The notes under the pieces are model-generated. The model had not been told where the DNA came from and ran no database searches. It worked only from the letters and a program-made list of their open reading frames with translations. A stretch of DNA of 64,000 nt from Casuarius casuarius (lineage: Eukaryota; Chordata; Aves; Casuariiformes; Casuariidae): NCBI GenBank assembly GCA_003342895.1, contig PTFA01000305.1, positions 434,001 through 498,000 on the forward strand. The letters run 5' to 3'. This document shows, in pieces, positions 1 through 14,263 of this stretch. A program made the translations under genes and the position numbers. How positions within the stretch are numbered: the first letter of the stretch is position 1; every line of letters starts with the position of its first letter.

Positions 1-3000
1 AACTACATTGTCCATCATTGGCATGCCATACTTTTCCACTTAATATTGCTGTAATTGGAAAAATCTTCATGGCATTCTTTTTAATCCTGCGAGCTGCTAA
101 AGAACTCAGAAATATACTTTCAGCATCCCAGAACAATCCAGGAAGAAGAAGGGGTTATATTTCTCCTTTTCTAAACTCCTTATTAGCTTTCATTTAGGAG
201 ATTTTATCATTTCCAGTTATTTTGATACTTCATTCTGCAGTTCTGAACTTGTGAGACTTTTAGCATTGGAGACATGAAAAAAATTTCAACCTGTACAGCT
301 ATAGTCCTATGATCATCCTCCACACAGAGCTATAAAACAAAGAACTGAACAGTCCTTTTTATCCATTGCTTTACGTTTTTTGAGTTTGTATGCTGAGACA
401 TACAACATAGGCATAAAGCTTTTAAAAGCAGAATGAGATTGATTCTCAACTAATTATTACAACTATTAACAATTACAACTGTTAGCAATTAAGGCTACTG
501 ATACTTGGACTCACTATTCTTTCAATGTAAATAGGCCAAAGGAAATATGAAATGAGATAAAGCACACAGAAGCTATAGTAAAAAAACATTTCACGTGCAG
601 TTGACTTTCAGTTTTGCTTCACAATAATTTTGTAACTGTGATGAATGAATTGCTTATTTTCAAACAAATTGTATATCCACCGATAAATTTATTATTGTCA
701 TTTAGCATACAGAACACTGTATGCTTTGCATTAGCATCCTTTGCAAAATACATTCTTTAAGACAGGATGAAAAAAATGAGGCAGCAGGAAAGGAAGTGAG
801 AAAGAGGACAAAAAGAGTTTTCAAATTTTGTTTTACATTCTAAAATGTTACATTTAGAAATACAGTCCACTCTGCAACTGAGCAAATAGAGGAGGGAAGA
901 AAAAGACTGAAGATTGCGTTCCTTCAAATATTTAGAAGTGTACATGTGTGGGGGTATGTGCGATTATATTCCACTACCAGTTAAACAAAGGATGTGTGAG
1001 CACAGGGAAGAAAAGTAGATTTGGTTGGCCTTAATTTAGTCTAAGCTGCATAGCCAGGTTTCAACAGCTACTGTTGATATATATTCCTTTTAAGGATAGG
1101 TGCTCAGGAGTCTGGTATCTCCTCAGTCTGCTGGAAGGACGTAATGGCCGAGCTGTGTTTTCCTTTCAGAGAGAAACTCTTGGATAAAGACAAATTCTGA
1201 GCTACCTGCACTGCATGAATCTCACATTCTGTTATCATGGTGGAAGGCATGAGACAACATTGCCAAAATAAGCATAGTCCAAGGAAAAGTTCGGCAGGGG
1301 TGGAGCGTCAAAGACGGGTTTGGATGATCTTTCAAAAATTTCAGACTGTTCCAAATTCAAGTCCATGTTTCTGCTCAGCTTTGACACCTAACCAGTCCAA
1401 AGGTAAGTGGAGTTCTCTCTCATTAGAGTTCTTGCAGTCTTCACAGAGATAAAAAACATTGTACAGCCTTAGAAAGGATTCCTAGCTGATATTTGTACAG
1501 CATTTACCAGAGTGAAGTTCAAACCATCGTGCCCAAGGTTTCTAGGTGCTACAGCAATATTACAGAACAAGAGCATTACTCCCATAGCCAATACACCATA
1601 ATTATTTTTCATTCATACACAAAGACGAATTCATTACCTACACAGAACATCTTAGCCATGACTGCAATCCAGTCTTGAACCAAAGATTATGAATGGTCAC
1701 TGAAGTATTAGTGCTTCTTTTTGCTACTATAAACAAGTTGTGAACATTATAGCCACCTGAAAACAACCTCATGCCTCCCATAGACAGGGACCAGATACCT
1801 ATGTCTATGATCTTAGTGTAAAAATATAGGTACCTTAAATTAACATTTAGTTTTTAATGTTTTTTCTTTCTTTTTAATCAGTGGGGATACAATTCAATTC
1901 TCTGCTTTCTCAAAGTTTGAGAAACAATGGACAAACTCACTCCTTAAGTAAAAGACTTCTCACATTGTGCTTTATTGACTTGCTAATGGTTTCATGAAAG
2001 AAGTCAAGAAAATTTGAAGGCTGTCTTTTCTCTTACCCTGTAATAAGCTGATGTATACAGAAAAAGAGACATTGTCTATTAATGAAAGACAAAACAGCAG
2101 CTGTGTTTCAATGAGTTTGGCTTTTTCCATAAGATAAATAGATGCACAGAAAGTATTTTACAATATGAAATAGAATGTTCATGGAAGAAAGCAAGAGCTT
2201 GAGTTCCTACTACCACATATGGCCTACAGGGTGGCTTGTTTTGTTGCTGCCTAGCAAAAACTAGACGCAGTGTAAGTTCTATCTTCTTTAATATAGGAAA
2301 TGTTACTCCATATTTCACAATAAAAAATAGTGTCTGCATAGTAAATCACTCAGAAAGCAGTCAGTATTATGAATACTAATAGCAGCCTAATTCAGCCTTT
2401 TTGTGAGTAGACATTATGCTACAGTTTATATGGCCCCATCTCATGTCTCATCTGCTCCAGTTCTTCACACCAGAAGAAACTTTCCTCAACACATGCATAT
2501 TTCATTGACTCAGTAAAGTTCAGACTGTTCAAGACTGCAGGGGTGTACTGTGGTCTAGATGTGTCTGGAAGTTCTGTTAAACAGCAAATAAATTTTCTGG
2601 ATCTTGTTTTTGAAAGTACAGACACTGTACCTCTTGGCATTTGTTAGTGAACTCTGGAAAAAATTACCTCTGTTTTTGCTGATATACTATGAACCTCCCT
2701 TCAGAAGGCTAACATTATCTTAAATCACCCATTTAGATGGAACAAGTCATCTTTATATGTTCTCCTATCTTTGCCACAGGGGGATCTTCAATCACAAGCC
2801 TTTTGTAGTATAGGACATTACCTATGAATCTTTATATGTTTGCCTATACCAGGAATAAGATGGGCCTTACAAGCTTTTGTTTTATGTACAGCATATCAAA
2901 AGGCCAAATTTGATTTGGGCTCAAATGGAAAAGTCAGTCAAATTATTCTGTTTAAAAAAACAAGTAGGGAAATAATTTTATAAATGATATACCAAAATAT

Positions 3001-6000
3001 TTGGGAGTTGAAAACATTTTCCAGAAAGTCTACAGAACCATTGCATGGTTTGAGAATATAATCTGTAAAAATAACCATAAAATTTACAGTGCAATTTTAC
3101 TAATTTGCGAAATCTACACCAATTTGCTGCCACATCATCTCTATGTGCAACTATACTCTTACTAATTGGTTATATATTAGACTACATATATCTTACATGT
3201 TTACATAGGTGTAACAAAATCCACATCAGGATTATGTTTGAAGGAAAAGTTTGAGGAGGGAAAAGTCCAAGAAACATATTTGTAGAATCAGAGTCTGCTT
3301 CCCAGCCCTATGCAAATCATTTCTGGCAAGTCTCACATCCATGATGACTGGAAAGCAATATGCTCCCAAAACTGATGAAAAGAAAACTAGATACTCTATT
3401 TTAAGTTTATTTGCATTGCAAGGAAACGGAAGATGAAGTTAGAGTAGCTTTTATCAAAAAAATAGTTTGTCCTAAAGTGAAGGAAATACAAATGGAATGA
3501 ATTAACAATAAAGAGGCAATACCCTTCCGTACAATTATGTTTCATTTCAGAGCATGCTTTTTACAGAAATTTTTATTTTAACACACTACTGAGGAATTAT
3601 ATTCATTCTACATGTATCTCCATTTCATGATGTCAATTTTAACTTATGAAAAAGAAACCAAAGGACAAAGTCATTACCAGTAGCAGAACTCATGTCATTA
3701 TACAGAAGTATTTGCCAGGTATACTGAGGTCTGGTGAAGAGAGACTAACAGGAAATCCATTGCATTTCTCACATTCACATCCTGGCAAAAGATGTGATCT
3801 CTCTAGTCAAGAGAATCTTTGGCTTCAAAGTATGCCTGCAGAAAGTGTATATATGAAAGGTGGAATAATGCCGTTTAGACCCTCTCATCATAGATACTAT
3901 CCTTGTGGCTGCTTACAATTCATGAGACACAGAGATGTCAGAAGAAGCATACAGAAGGGTTTTTATGAGTTTAAAGGGTATTTGTTTAAAGAGCTTTCCG
4001 AAGAATCAGTAACATCGTCTGAGAAATTCAGCTGCTACACTTTTTCACTATAAGTCACTGCAACCACATCTCTTAAAATATTTTTTGAATATGAGATTTA
4101 AACTTGTAAGGTGCTTTTCTGATAGTTCACTTAGTCTGTTAGAACCTTCAGAAAATACACAGGAGGTAGGTGTTATGAGAGACAAGTAGGATACATAGGA
4201 TGATCTTGCCTGGACTCTCAAAATTGGTGCATCCATTGGTGCATCCATTCAACAGCTTTCAGTTTATGAGATCCTAAGTGCAGAAAGAAAAAGAATTATC
4301 ATATTTCCACTACCAGATTTTCCCTTCCCATCTCTGGATCTTTCGAGCATAAAATAACTGAGAAGGAACAGATACTATAAGATAATTAAGAGTTAACATG
4401 CATCTTACAATTTCAGGTAGGAGGTTTAAGTCACAGCTAGTTTCTGCAACTTGCTGAAAGTCTGGTCAGTAATGAAGAACTCGTGAAACACAGAACCTCT
4501 CATTAGTCAAGTTCCAAGGCCTACTGCTTGCCATTTCCATAAAGCTACTTTTGATTACACTGGACTGCATAAAGTGATTAGTGATCTTTTTACCACATTC
4601 ACTGCTTACCTTGTCAGAAGGAAATTTCGTTTAGGGGTAACTTGTTTTTACTGTCCCCTTCTTATTCAATAAAGGAATTAAAATACCTTTAATATAGGGA
4701 GACAAGACACACTGTTGATGAATTAACTTAGCAAATTTTGCTCAAGTTGTCTCCCTTCCTTTCATACAGAATACAGCACAGAGCTTAATAGCAGGATACA
4801 GCTGAATTCACTATTCCACAAGCTGGCAGCTGTCTGAAGAAGAATCAGTTTATAAATGATTGTTTATGACAACTGAATAATCCAGAAATTTAGAGTTAAG
4901 TATTTGCTGTGCTGATCATTTAAAAGATAAGATGGGGATCATTTAATGGAATCTAAAGCATGACATGGTTGAGGAGATTATAGTTTACAATCTACACTTT
5001 CATTACTGAAAGAGCATTTTAACATAGTGTCTACAGGAATAATGGCATAGGAAATACTGCTAAATGATATAGTTACAAATATACAAGATTGCCTGCTTTT
5101 ACTCAGTGCTAGCATTATGTAACCTAATACAAATGTACGTTATTGCCTTCCAAAACAAGCCAGGGGTTAGAACCTGTGAAGCAATATATGTGCTCAGACA
5201 TTCAATAATTAAAAAAGATGGAGAACAGTTCATACGACACCAAGTTTTACAAAAGCAGTTAAAAATAAAAGCAGGCAAGTGCAATGGAAACAGACAGTGC
5301 CTGTTTTCAAGCAAATGCTATGTAAAGTATTTCCCTTGCAAGAGGAAAGTTAACTCAATTGTGAAACCATCTCAGTAGCATTTCCATCCTTAGGCAATAT
5401 TTTATAGCTATTGCTCATGCAGTGCTTCTGGCAGGCAAATGTCATTTTTAAATAACAGAGGAGGAATGCAGAGTCAGAGTCAGAGTTCACCCAGGAAGAC
5501 GAGCACGGAGCTCAGGGTTTAGTATACCCGTCAGCTGAAACCACCAGTCATACATTTTCTGAGTAATCTCTATTGACTAAAGAGATCACTTTGGTTCACA
5601 ACAAAGACAGAAGGTCTGTCTGTCTTTATGACAGGTATATAACAGCTCTCAAAACCAGGCAGTCTTGAAAAATACACTCATTTAGTTTGGTGCAGCATAC
5701 CACATACTCAGAAAGAATCAGTTTTAAACTGTGATCTTTCTGCTGACAACTGCCATCTTGCAGAAAAAGTGGCATCAGGTCATCCTGTGCCATTAAACTG
5801 TAGGCAAAAAATGAATAGCAGAATAATGGTCTATCATTTGAGAAAAACAATAATGAGAGTGCCAGGTTTTCTAGGTTAAAGTCCAATTGTTAAAGTCCAA
5901 CCCGATTGTGAAATATTTTGAAAATTAGAAGACATCTATTAAGCTCAGGCTTTAAAGCTATGCAAAGCTTTTCCCTGAAGAAAGATCCTATTAAAAAGGG

Positions 6001-8089
6001 ATCTTGGAATCCTTTCTTGCAAGGCTTCCGATCATACTTGATCATTTACAAAATAATATTTTGTTCCTATCTCACTATTCTAGCTTTATCCCTGAAGCAG
6101 CCAGAATGAAGGAAAAGATAAGAAGCTCCCTAAAAATGGCTGCTTTGGTTTATTGAGAGGAATCTTTGTCAGCCTCTTCAGCTGAGCAAAGTCACTAAAA
6201 CAGGTATGAGAGAATTTAACCTATTTTTTTTCTTTTATCTACAAGCAAAAGGATTGACTCGTCCTGGAGTCTGAAAGGCAAGCACCTCACATAATGGGTA
6301 TTACTTGACTTTGGTAAAATTAAAAAGATTAGATACCAAATTTCAACTTCAGTTGCTTTCCCTCACTCTCCATTGAATTCAGTAACTCCTGCATTATTCT
6401 CCTTGACTTCATTAATATCACCCATCTATTTGTGTTACATAAATTGGACTGAAGTGTTAGGGATCCTGTAAAGCCAACAAGTATACATTATATTATACTA
6501 TATGAACTTACTGTAAAGAACAAGATGACTATTTTAAATGCTAGAGAAATATTTACAATTTTTTAACCATTGAGTGAATTTACAATTTTTTTAAAGCTTC
6601 TGTTTGTGGCAGGATGTTGATCTGTGGTGCTGGAGACGTTCTGCACCAATTGGATAACTGGGCACTGGGCTGATGTCACTTACAGTCCAAACTCTTAGGA
6701 CCGACTTGCTGCTGACCTCAAAGGAAGCCAAACCCCTCTTCCTAAGCAAAACACCAGCATGCATGCATCTCTGTCTTCAGAAGAGAAAGCCTGCCTAGCA
6801 TCCAAAATCAGACTGCTGTGCAAAGTCCTGTCCATATTTGGATGAAGGTATCTGAAAATAGTGCAGGACTTCTGTCCTGCAGCTTTCAGCTGTGGCATCT
6901 GAAAAACAGGCTACATCTCTTTTCCTATAAAGAGGAGGAAATGCTCATTAAGAATTCTTCTCTGTTATACCAGCATCTGCCATATTGCCCACACATCTAG
7001 GACATATCTAACTCTTACTTTACTAATAGCAATAGTCTAGATGTGAATAAAAGTTTACTCACTTTTTTTCTTTTCTCTAACACTAAAGGTGACATATTTA
7101 CACGGAGGACCTCCAGGCAGAATTTCACTCCAATTTTTAAGGAAAAGGTAGTTTTATAGTTTCTGATCATCAAAAGTGGTACTGTAGCATAAAAACAGAA
7201 GCTTCCAGATTTGCTAGTTTCTTCTGAGAACTGAGGCCTCAAGTGATTTGGGGCAGTTGCCATGGGTAAACTCCTGGCCTCATTAAAGTTTTCACAAAGG
7301 TTTTCACAATGGTTCTCTGGTCTGAGTGGGTTCTATTAGTACTGCTATAATGCTCAATCAAAATACAAACTCAAAATTATTTTCATGGCTGGTTTCCACA
7401 ATCAATATTGAATATTAATAGCACACTCCCTTCCCTCCAGCCCACACTTTCACTTAAAATACTTTTTCAAAAATAACAAAGTAAAAAAGCATAAGAGAGC
7501 CATAAAAATACAGAATCGAAATGATTTTGCATAGGTTTTTATTTATCACATGTTTCTTCCTTTATTTCAGCATTGCCATTCCTACTTCAATGTAACTAAG
7601 TGGGTATTAGAAATGAGTGACACTACCCATGACCCAAAGCATTCAGAGCAAGTAATGATGGGCAGCTGAGCCCCATGGTGAAAAGCCCTCGCCTACCCCC
7701 CTGCTTTTCCTCCCTCACTTTTTCCCAACCTTTTGACCAGCTCTAATTTAAATGTGAATACCTTAAATAATTGCCAATATTTGTAAAGTCAGTATATGTA
7801 ACTGCATTAAAGATAACAGATTTTTGTGTACTGTTTTGCAAGGATTTTTTTTTTAATGCCCTGTAGATGCTGGGAAGGTGCTTGGTAAAACTTGCCTCAG
7901 TTGGTGTACAATTGTTTTATACACTTTCCCCTTACTTCATTCTTTAGTGAACATCTCTGGAATAAGTAATTACTGTGGGAACACTTCTTTACAGCTATTC
8001 TCAAACAGCAAAATTGGCAGAGGTTGGTTTTATAAAGTTCACAAACTGAATGGTGCCTTATTGCCATAAACAAAGGGATTTTAACTACT
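1..8089. other. Unique non-coding DNA, no gene seen
   Basis: AT-rich single-copy sequence. Open frames are short; the longest is 135 codons at 3646-4053 on the plus strand, with no recognisable domain and no convincing splice context. I see no transposon end and no RNA gene. The only structured items are small: a 12-bp unit repeated 2.25 times at 4223-4249, and scattered A or T runs. Nothing here argues for an exon. Confidence 0.6.
4223..4249. repeat. 12-bp tandem duplication
   Basis: The unit ATTGGTGCATCC occurs twice head to tail (4223-4234, 4235-4246), followed by the first three bases of a third copy. The copies are identical, which suggests a recent slippage duplication. Confidence 0.85.
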
Positions 8090-8420
8090 AGCATTAAAAT
8101 ACACTAAGAATAACAGATAAGTGAATCTGTGAATAAAGATAAGTCCTTAATTGACAAGAAAATGAAGGATTAAGCTAATGCAGCATTATAGCAATATGCC
8201 AAGGATTGAAACTTCGGCCTACATCACCATTTTGGACTAAGTGATTATAAAAGCTTTTTAAATGACAGAAAGCAGGACTCCCCTGAGAAATTTTCTGCCT
8301 AAAATTTGTCAAAATGAGTGCAACTGGTGCTAAGCCTCAATATAGGCTGTCTAAATGAATACATAATGTATTTAGTCACTTAAGATAATTGAAGTCTTGC
8401 CAATTTAATTAAAAATAAGC
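8090..8420. promoter_or_regulatory. Enhancer-like AT-rich block (tentative)
   Basis: This stretch is rich in TTAATT, TTTAATTAAA and GATTA-type homeodomain words and carries no repeat signature. It includes an odd palindrome, AATACAT-A-ATGTATT, at 8358-8372. Such composition is common in conserved non-coding elements of vertebrates. The call rests on composition only; it may be ordinary unique sequence. Confidence 0.25.
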
Positions 8421-9892
8421 CACCTATTGAAAGGAAAAGATATTTCAAAATCTCACAACTACTGGTACCACTGGATGAATACTATGAATTTGTTTTATTA
8501 TCTTCTGCCTACTGGCTTTACCTGAGAAAGTCAAAGATCTTTTTCCTGAAAAGATAGCTCATGCAAAAGTTCAGGAACCAAACCCAGAAGTCTTAATGGG
8601 CTTAACTGAATGAGAACTGCATGTCTTAAGCAGTGATTGGTGTACATAAATATGTTGCTCTTAACTGTGTCTAGGGAGTATCTTAAAAATCTCATTGCTT
8701 TCCCATTCTTTCTTGAGGCCAGGCTCAAAGTTTGTAAAGTTTTTTGTTTTTTGTTTTTTGTTTTTAAATAAAATTAAAAAAACCTTTTATGGAACCTGAA
8801 AACTTAGTTTCAAGAAATATTACAAGCTGAGTTTCCTTTTGAGTGAACTAGTTGGCGAATACCTAAAAAGAGGTAAGTCAACTTTTGGCTGAAATCAAGA
8901 ATGTGCGAAAGCGAGTTTCAGTTACCAATATTCGAAAGTGATTTACTCCATGAGCCTTGTAAAACTATAGCAAGAGGAGATGAGACAGTCTCCATCTACT
9001 AACAAGTACATAATGGCATAACTTAATCCATGTACAGTCAATAAATACTAAAGCCATTTCTAATTCACACTGCAGGGTACAGACACACTGCTCCTGTTCC
9101 TAGTCTCATGAAACCATTTCTAAACCCTAAAAGGGTGTCATGTTATGGAGCAGCTCTGAGACCTAGCTTGTCTTAAACAGTTAGAACCTGCTTTAATGTG
9201 TTTTCTTTTAAGGACACAACAAGAGTACTAAAGTCCATGAAAACTTAAGTGCTTTGCTGGACTGAAATCAAACAGTGTTCTGCTTAGTTTTCTAAGCAGT
9301 ATGTAAAGCTATTTGTCTACACAAGAAGGCCCAGATGTCTGTGTAAAAAGCCTTAGTTTACCCCCAGTTCTGTTCAAGTCCATATGAGCTTATTGAAGAA
9401 AAGCATTACTCAATGTGGATAAGATAGTACTCAACAATTCCAACACTTGCTATTCTGCCTTATAATGTATCTGCAATATTAGTCCCTCCCNCATGGTAGG
9501 CAAAACATTTTTAAATAAAACCACATCTAAAAAATAGTCTACCTTGTTTAATAACATTAAGTATCAAGAAATGATAGATTTTTTGACTGAAAGAATGGCA
9601 GATTCTACCCTGACAACAGGCTATGTTCATTTAAATTGAAGTCTCAATGGGATCAGAGGTAAAAAACAAAAACAAAAAAAACCAGACAAAAACAAAAACT
9701 CCCACCCCTCTCCATACTGTTGTTTTGAACCCCTCCATTACAGAAGAGGCTAGACATAATTGAAAACATTTATAATAACCTTTATCATTGTACAATATTA
9801 CCAGCAATATTACTTTTTGGATCTGTTACAAATCATTTTCCATAGACTGATGCTGAGATTTTCTTGAATTTTTGTGAAAAAATAAAAAATTG
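8421..9892. other. Unique non-coding DNA
   Basis: No gene or transposon is recognised. It contains a (T6G)n simple repeat at 8740-8765 and an ambiguous base at 9491. An A-rich run with CA interruptions lies near 9661-9700. Confidence 0.55.
8740..8765. repeat. (TTTTTTG)n simple repeat
   Basis: About three and a half copies of a T6G unit are followed by T5 and then AAATAAAA. The complement is a degenerate A-rich tract; it could be the decayed tail of a retroposed copy in reverse orientation, but I recognise no body beside it. Confidence 0.8.
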
Positions 9893-9978
9893 GGGTTTGG
9901 CCCTGCTTTGAACAGATGGTTGGACTAGCTGACTTCAGGAGGTCCCCTTCAACCTATATTAAACTATGAATCTATGAT
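9893..9978 (+). mobile_element. CR1 LINE 3' end
   Basis: The sequence GGTTGGACTAGCTGAC, the run GGTCCCCTTCAACCTATATT, and a terminal CTATGAATCTATGAT match the well-known 3' end of avian CR1 elements, in which a short repeat based on ATTCTATG replaces a poly-A tail. Only about 85 bases survive, as is usual for the heavily 5'-truncated CR1 copies of birds. The element lies in plus orientation and contains no reading frame. The family assignment is firm; the subfamily cannot be told by eye. Confidence 0.9.
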
Positions 9979-11929
9979 AAAATTATCGTGAGATGCAATG
10001 GACTTTCAGTCAGTCCCTTTTACATTTCCTTCCAAAGTCTCAGAACAGATTTTTTCAGTTGCTTTTGTTAGATTCATTTCAGCACTACTGGGTGAAACAA
10101 GCACAAATCTCTAATCAAGAGTAATGTTCTTTAATATCCTGTGAATTCAAATAATTTAATTGTATTCTTGAATACAACTCAGTTTTTTCAGGCAATTCAT
10201 CTGAAGTAAATGTGTGCATATCTATTTATTTATTTGCAATGAAAAATCCAATCAAATTGTAGGTAATTTTACTGCTACTCACTCTCCTTCCAGAAGGGGA
10301 TGAATTCTTCAGGACTGTCCAGAGACCTTCTGAAACACAGACGAGTCCTTAAATGTCAACCATAAACTGTCTTAAGGGTAGGATAATCATGGTGGAATGT
10401 TCTTCTGCAGCACACTAGCTATTCTCTAGTCCCTAAAAGGAGAAAAAAAAAAGTGTAAACCAAACATGCAGTTGCTAAATCTGAATTGCAAAATACACAC
10501 TCCATTCTGGAGACAGAGTTACCCAGAGGAGATGTGTTAAATGTAGCCAGAGAAGGATGAGCTGAAGGAAGATTTCTAAAGAAGCAGCCGAAGTAACATG
10601 GAAGACAAGGTTCAAAGACAGTAAGTGAATGCAAGTTTCAGCCACTGCAGGACTATTCAGGATTAAACTCTGAGGCTTCAGAGAACTTGGATTTTTTGCA
10701 GAAATTAATCCAAGTAGAAACTGATACGGAAAACCAAATCGCAGTAATTTGGGGGAATCCATTTCTTCCTCTTGAAATGAAGAAGCTGCAAAAATGCATG
10801 ACTGTGAGTAGAATTCAAAGTTTAAGATGGCTTGGAGCCATCTCCCATTTATTATATAGTTTACCTTTAAAATGATCTTAGAGTCAGTGCTTACAGGTCA
10901 TGCCACATGTTAACACAGAGATGAAAATTCTGTTATTACTCTGAAATTCAAAATCTAGTGCAGAATTTGTACCACTTTAAAGTTATGCTAGGTCTACTTT
11001 GTACGAGAGAAAAACATTTGTACAACTTCAAAAAATAATTCAAGAAAAAAGCATTAACTGAGATTTCAAAAGTTCACTAAAGTAAAATGAAGAAGCAGAA
11101 CGCTCCCTTGCTGGTAAACAACAAAGTGACAGGGTTATAGAGAAACAGTTCCCTAACATAAGAGCTTCTCTCTGATTTGAAACACGACACAAATGCACAT
11201 GAGTCAGTGCAACTGTAGCAGGAGAGAAGATATGGCAGAAATCACAGGTGGCTACCTTCAGAATACGCAGGAACTTTTTTTTCAGTGTTTAAGAAACCAC
11301 ACTAGAGTAATTCACTTTACTCCCCNCCCTTCCTAACCTGATCATTACTTGTCCACTGACTGATTTGTTGTTGAGAACTGAGTAGGAGCAGACCCCAAGA
11401 CTGAATCTCTAGCTTACTTCTGGAAAGTGTGTCCATTGCAAGTAACTGCAGAGAATAAAACACAGGCAAGTGAAAAAATATCATTGAAGACTGGCCAAAT
11501 CAGATGCAGATAACTGCTGATAAGGAGTCAACATCAGAAAAACAGAAGTATAATGAAACTTCACGGGTAAATATGTGTGGGTATGTCAGCTGGTGTTGAA
11601 CTGACCAACCCTGCAGTTACATACAAGTTATTGCAGTATGTGCTTGGACTGCACACATAGTAACATTAACCTGTGCTGCATGACTAGTTTGCAACATGAA
11701 AATGAAGTTCAGGATCTGCTATTAATCATGCCCTCCCAAATGCTGAACCTGAACTTTAGCACTTATAGTCTTGTTTCTGGGTAAAGTTGAAAGCAAAAGT
11801 TAGCTTAAACCACCTTCAGTATAGCCACACGTGTTATGAGATTGCTTCTGTAGTAGGGGCAGGTTGAACAAAGAACGTAATGGGTCACATTCCAACATAA
11901 TGAAAATCAGTGCAGATCCATTTATATCA
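9979..11929. other. Unique non-coding DNA
   Basis: No recognisable gene or repeat. Overlapping short frames at 10.4-10.9 kb on both strands look like chance. One ambiguous base lies at 11326. Confidence 0.55.
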
Positions 11930-12560
11930 AATTTAGCAATTTATGTCCTGCAAAGACTTGGTCTGGGCATCACAAAATGAATTCCTGTCATTTCTGTTAG
12001 CTATCATAAACATTAAATTTCCTGGGCATAATTCTGCTCCTGAATACCCCAATGTAAATGGCATGAACTTCATCAGAGTTCCTAATTTTAGATTTAGACA
12101 GGGAGTTTTGCAAATAAAACTCACCATGGTTAAACTTTGGCAGGCTGGCAACCACATTTAGAACAACAGAGGCAGAATTTCTGTATGCATTAAGTTTAAT
12201 GTTGCTTATTGTTCCAAAGCAAAGGACTTTGATTCCTGGTTGCAGAGTCATATGTAAAGGCAATGTTTAGTCTTCATTGTTTTTGGAACTTTAAACATTG
12301 CTTTAATGGTATCACTGTCTCATGTAAGGTATTTTACAGTAGAGTTTTTAACAGGCTACCTCACATAATGAAGGTTTGGATATAGATTATTGTCACATTA
12401 TGGAAACTTGTTTATCCAGAGTTGGGAACTTGATTAAAGTTTCGCAGACCACATTTAAAACCGTACTGCTTAAACTTAGAAACCAAGCGGAAATGACTTC
12501 ATTTCTGAGTCAAAGTACTGATTAAAAACTTTTAGGAGCTGTGGGTGGTCAGCATCTCAG
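11930..12560. promoter_or_regulatory. Enhancer-like block, possibly exapted ancient repeat
   Basis: AT-rich, without simple repeats, and full of transcription-factor-like words (TTTGCAAATAAAA, GATTAAAG, TTATTGT, CATTGTT). Its first part, 12010-12100, resembles an old amniote interspersed repeat whose copies read roughly 'attctgctc ... tgtaaat ... ctt cat ... agtt ... attta'. Old repeats of this kind are sometimes preserved as conserved regulatory sequence. Conservation cannot be tested here, so the call is weak. Confidence 0.25.
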
Positions 12561-14263
12561 AGTAAAACGTTTATTTAAGCTGTGTGTGACTAACTTTAAA
12601 CCTCAATGTTTGAAATACTGCATTGTAGGACTGTTTTTTCTTTAAAAGAAAGTCTGCTGATATTTCATATGTTTCGTCCCAGGGAGAAGATGATCATAGA
12701 AAATGGGCAGATGAGATTTTTCTCCATTACTTTGGAAAATACTTGTTAAATTCACATACCTCTTTTGGAAAACTGACTCACTTATGTCTTCTTCCGTTGC
12801 AGCAAAAATCTTCAGTTCAGTAACAACACTATAGAAATATTACTGGGTTAGCCTAAGTAAGCTAGTTTTAGTACTGGAAGCGAGACTGCCTCCAGTGTGG
12901 AGCACAGCACAACCGAATTTGTTCTGTTTCTTCTCACTCACCTGAACTTGCCTAGGAAATGGCAGAAGTCATTTTCTGCCATCAGATGGGCTTTCCCATG
13001 GCTTAAGCGAAATGATTAGTGGTCTCAGATCTGTAACGTGAAAAGATCATCATTTGTTGAGTCGTCTTGCTTGCTGGCACTCTCCATTCCAAAACCAAGA
13101 ACCAAAAAAGCACAAAGACTTGACTAACATCTCACCCCTAGCATAAGTCTCACAAGATTAATGATGATGCTCCTGGGAATTGCCAAATGAAATCCAAATT
13201 ATGAAAACAAAATAGTTTAATGGAAAAAGCATCAATTTCAGCGAACTTCTGATGAAACCTGCAAAGTAATTTCCAATGACTTCTTGGAGGGCTTCTATGC
13301 AGGTCACACTTTAATAACCTGTTATGGAGGTTTGAGGCTCCGTGCTATGGAGCACAAAGCCTGAAAGACAATTCAGTTCTAGCCATTAGTCCGCCAGGCA
13401 AGTGTGTCAGCTCCCGTAACAGAGAGTTTGGAAGACCACAGAAAACTTCATAGTATGTCTTCACAGGAAAACAAAACATAAAACCTGTTCTCTGGCCCTG
13501 AGGTCAATAGCATGGCAAGGCTCACAACCACAGAGCTAATTCTGTTCCCTCCAAATAGTATGGCCATGTCCATACTGCCTATCCTATTACTTGGCCCATG
13601 GTATCACTTGAGACATGCTCAGCCACGGGCCACAGTTGTGCCAGGGAGCAGGCTAGCAATTAAACAGCATGGACAATTTCTGAAGAAAAAAAAAAAAACA
13701 AATCCAAACCTCAAATTCATGACCTAATCCTATTTAATTTATTAGCATGGACATAAATTAGAAATCCTGAAAACTATCTCCTCTGCCAGGAGATCTCAGG
13801 AATTTCCTGTATCCTTCAGGAATTAATTAACCATGTCACCAGGGTACCAAAGCTGTTCAGCTTACTTCATAGAGATCCAAAACCAGTCCACAGCCAGACC
13901 ATTGGGACTCAGAGGCAGCCTGCAAGTCCTCTCTGCATTCCTGAGCGAGCTAACACCCTGTATCCTATACTCTCAGGATCATTTTAGTTTGGACATACCT
14001 GAAAGGAAATATTCTGTTTACTTAAAAGTGATTTTTCTCTCTTTGCACAGAAACTCAGGACGATTTGACTTTCTTTCCAAAACTGAACAGAATTCTTTGC
14101 TTTAATTTCCTACTGCTGACTACCTTAAGTAGAAGCAAATTATCTGCCATACTGCAGGATCACATATGGAGCCAAAAGAAGAATATTCACTGACTTTGAT
14201 TAAAGTAGTATTAAATGCTAACTAGATAAAATATAAAAGTAAGATGTGTATCAGCAATGTCAC

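Noticed and set aside
3646..4053. Longest open frame, 135 codons
   Set aside because: No domain, signal or transmembrane pattern, no splice or promoter context, and AT-rich DNA of 64 kb is expected to give frames of this length by chance.
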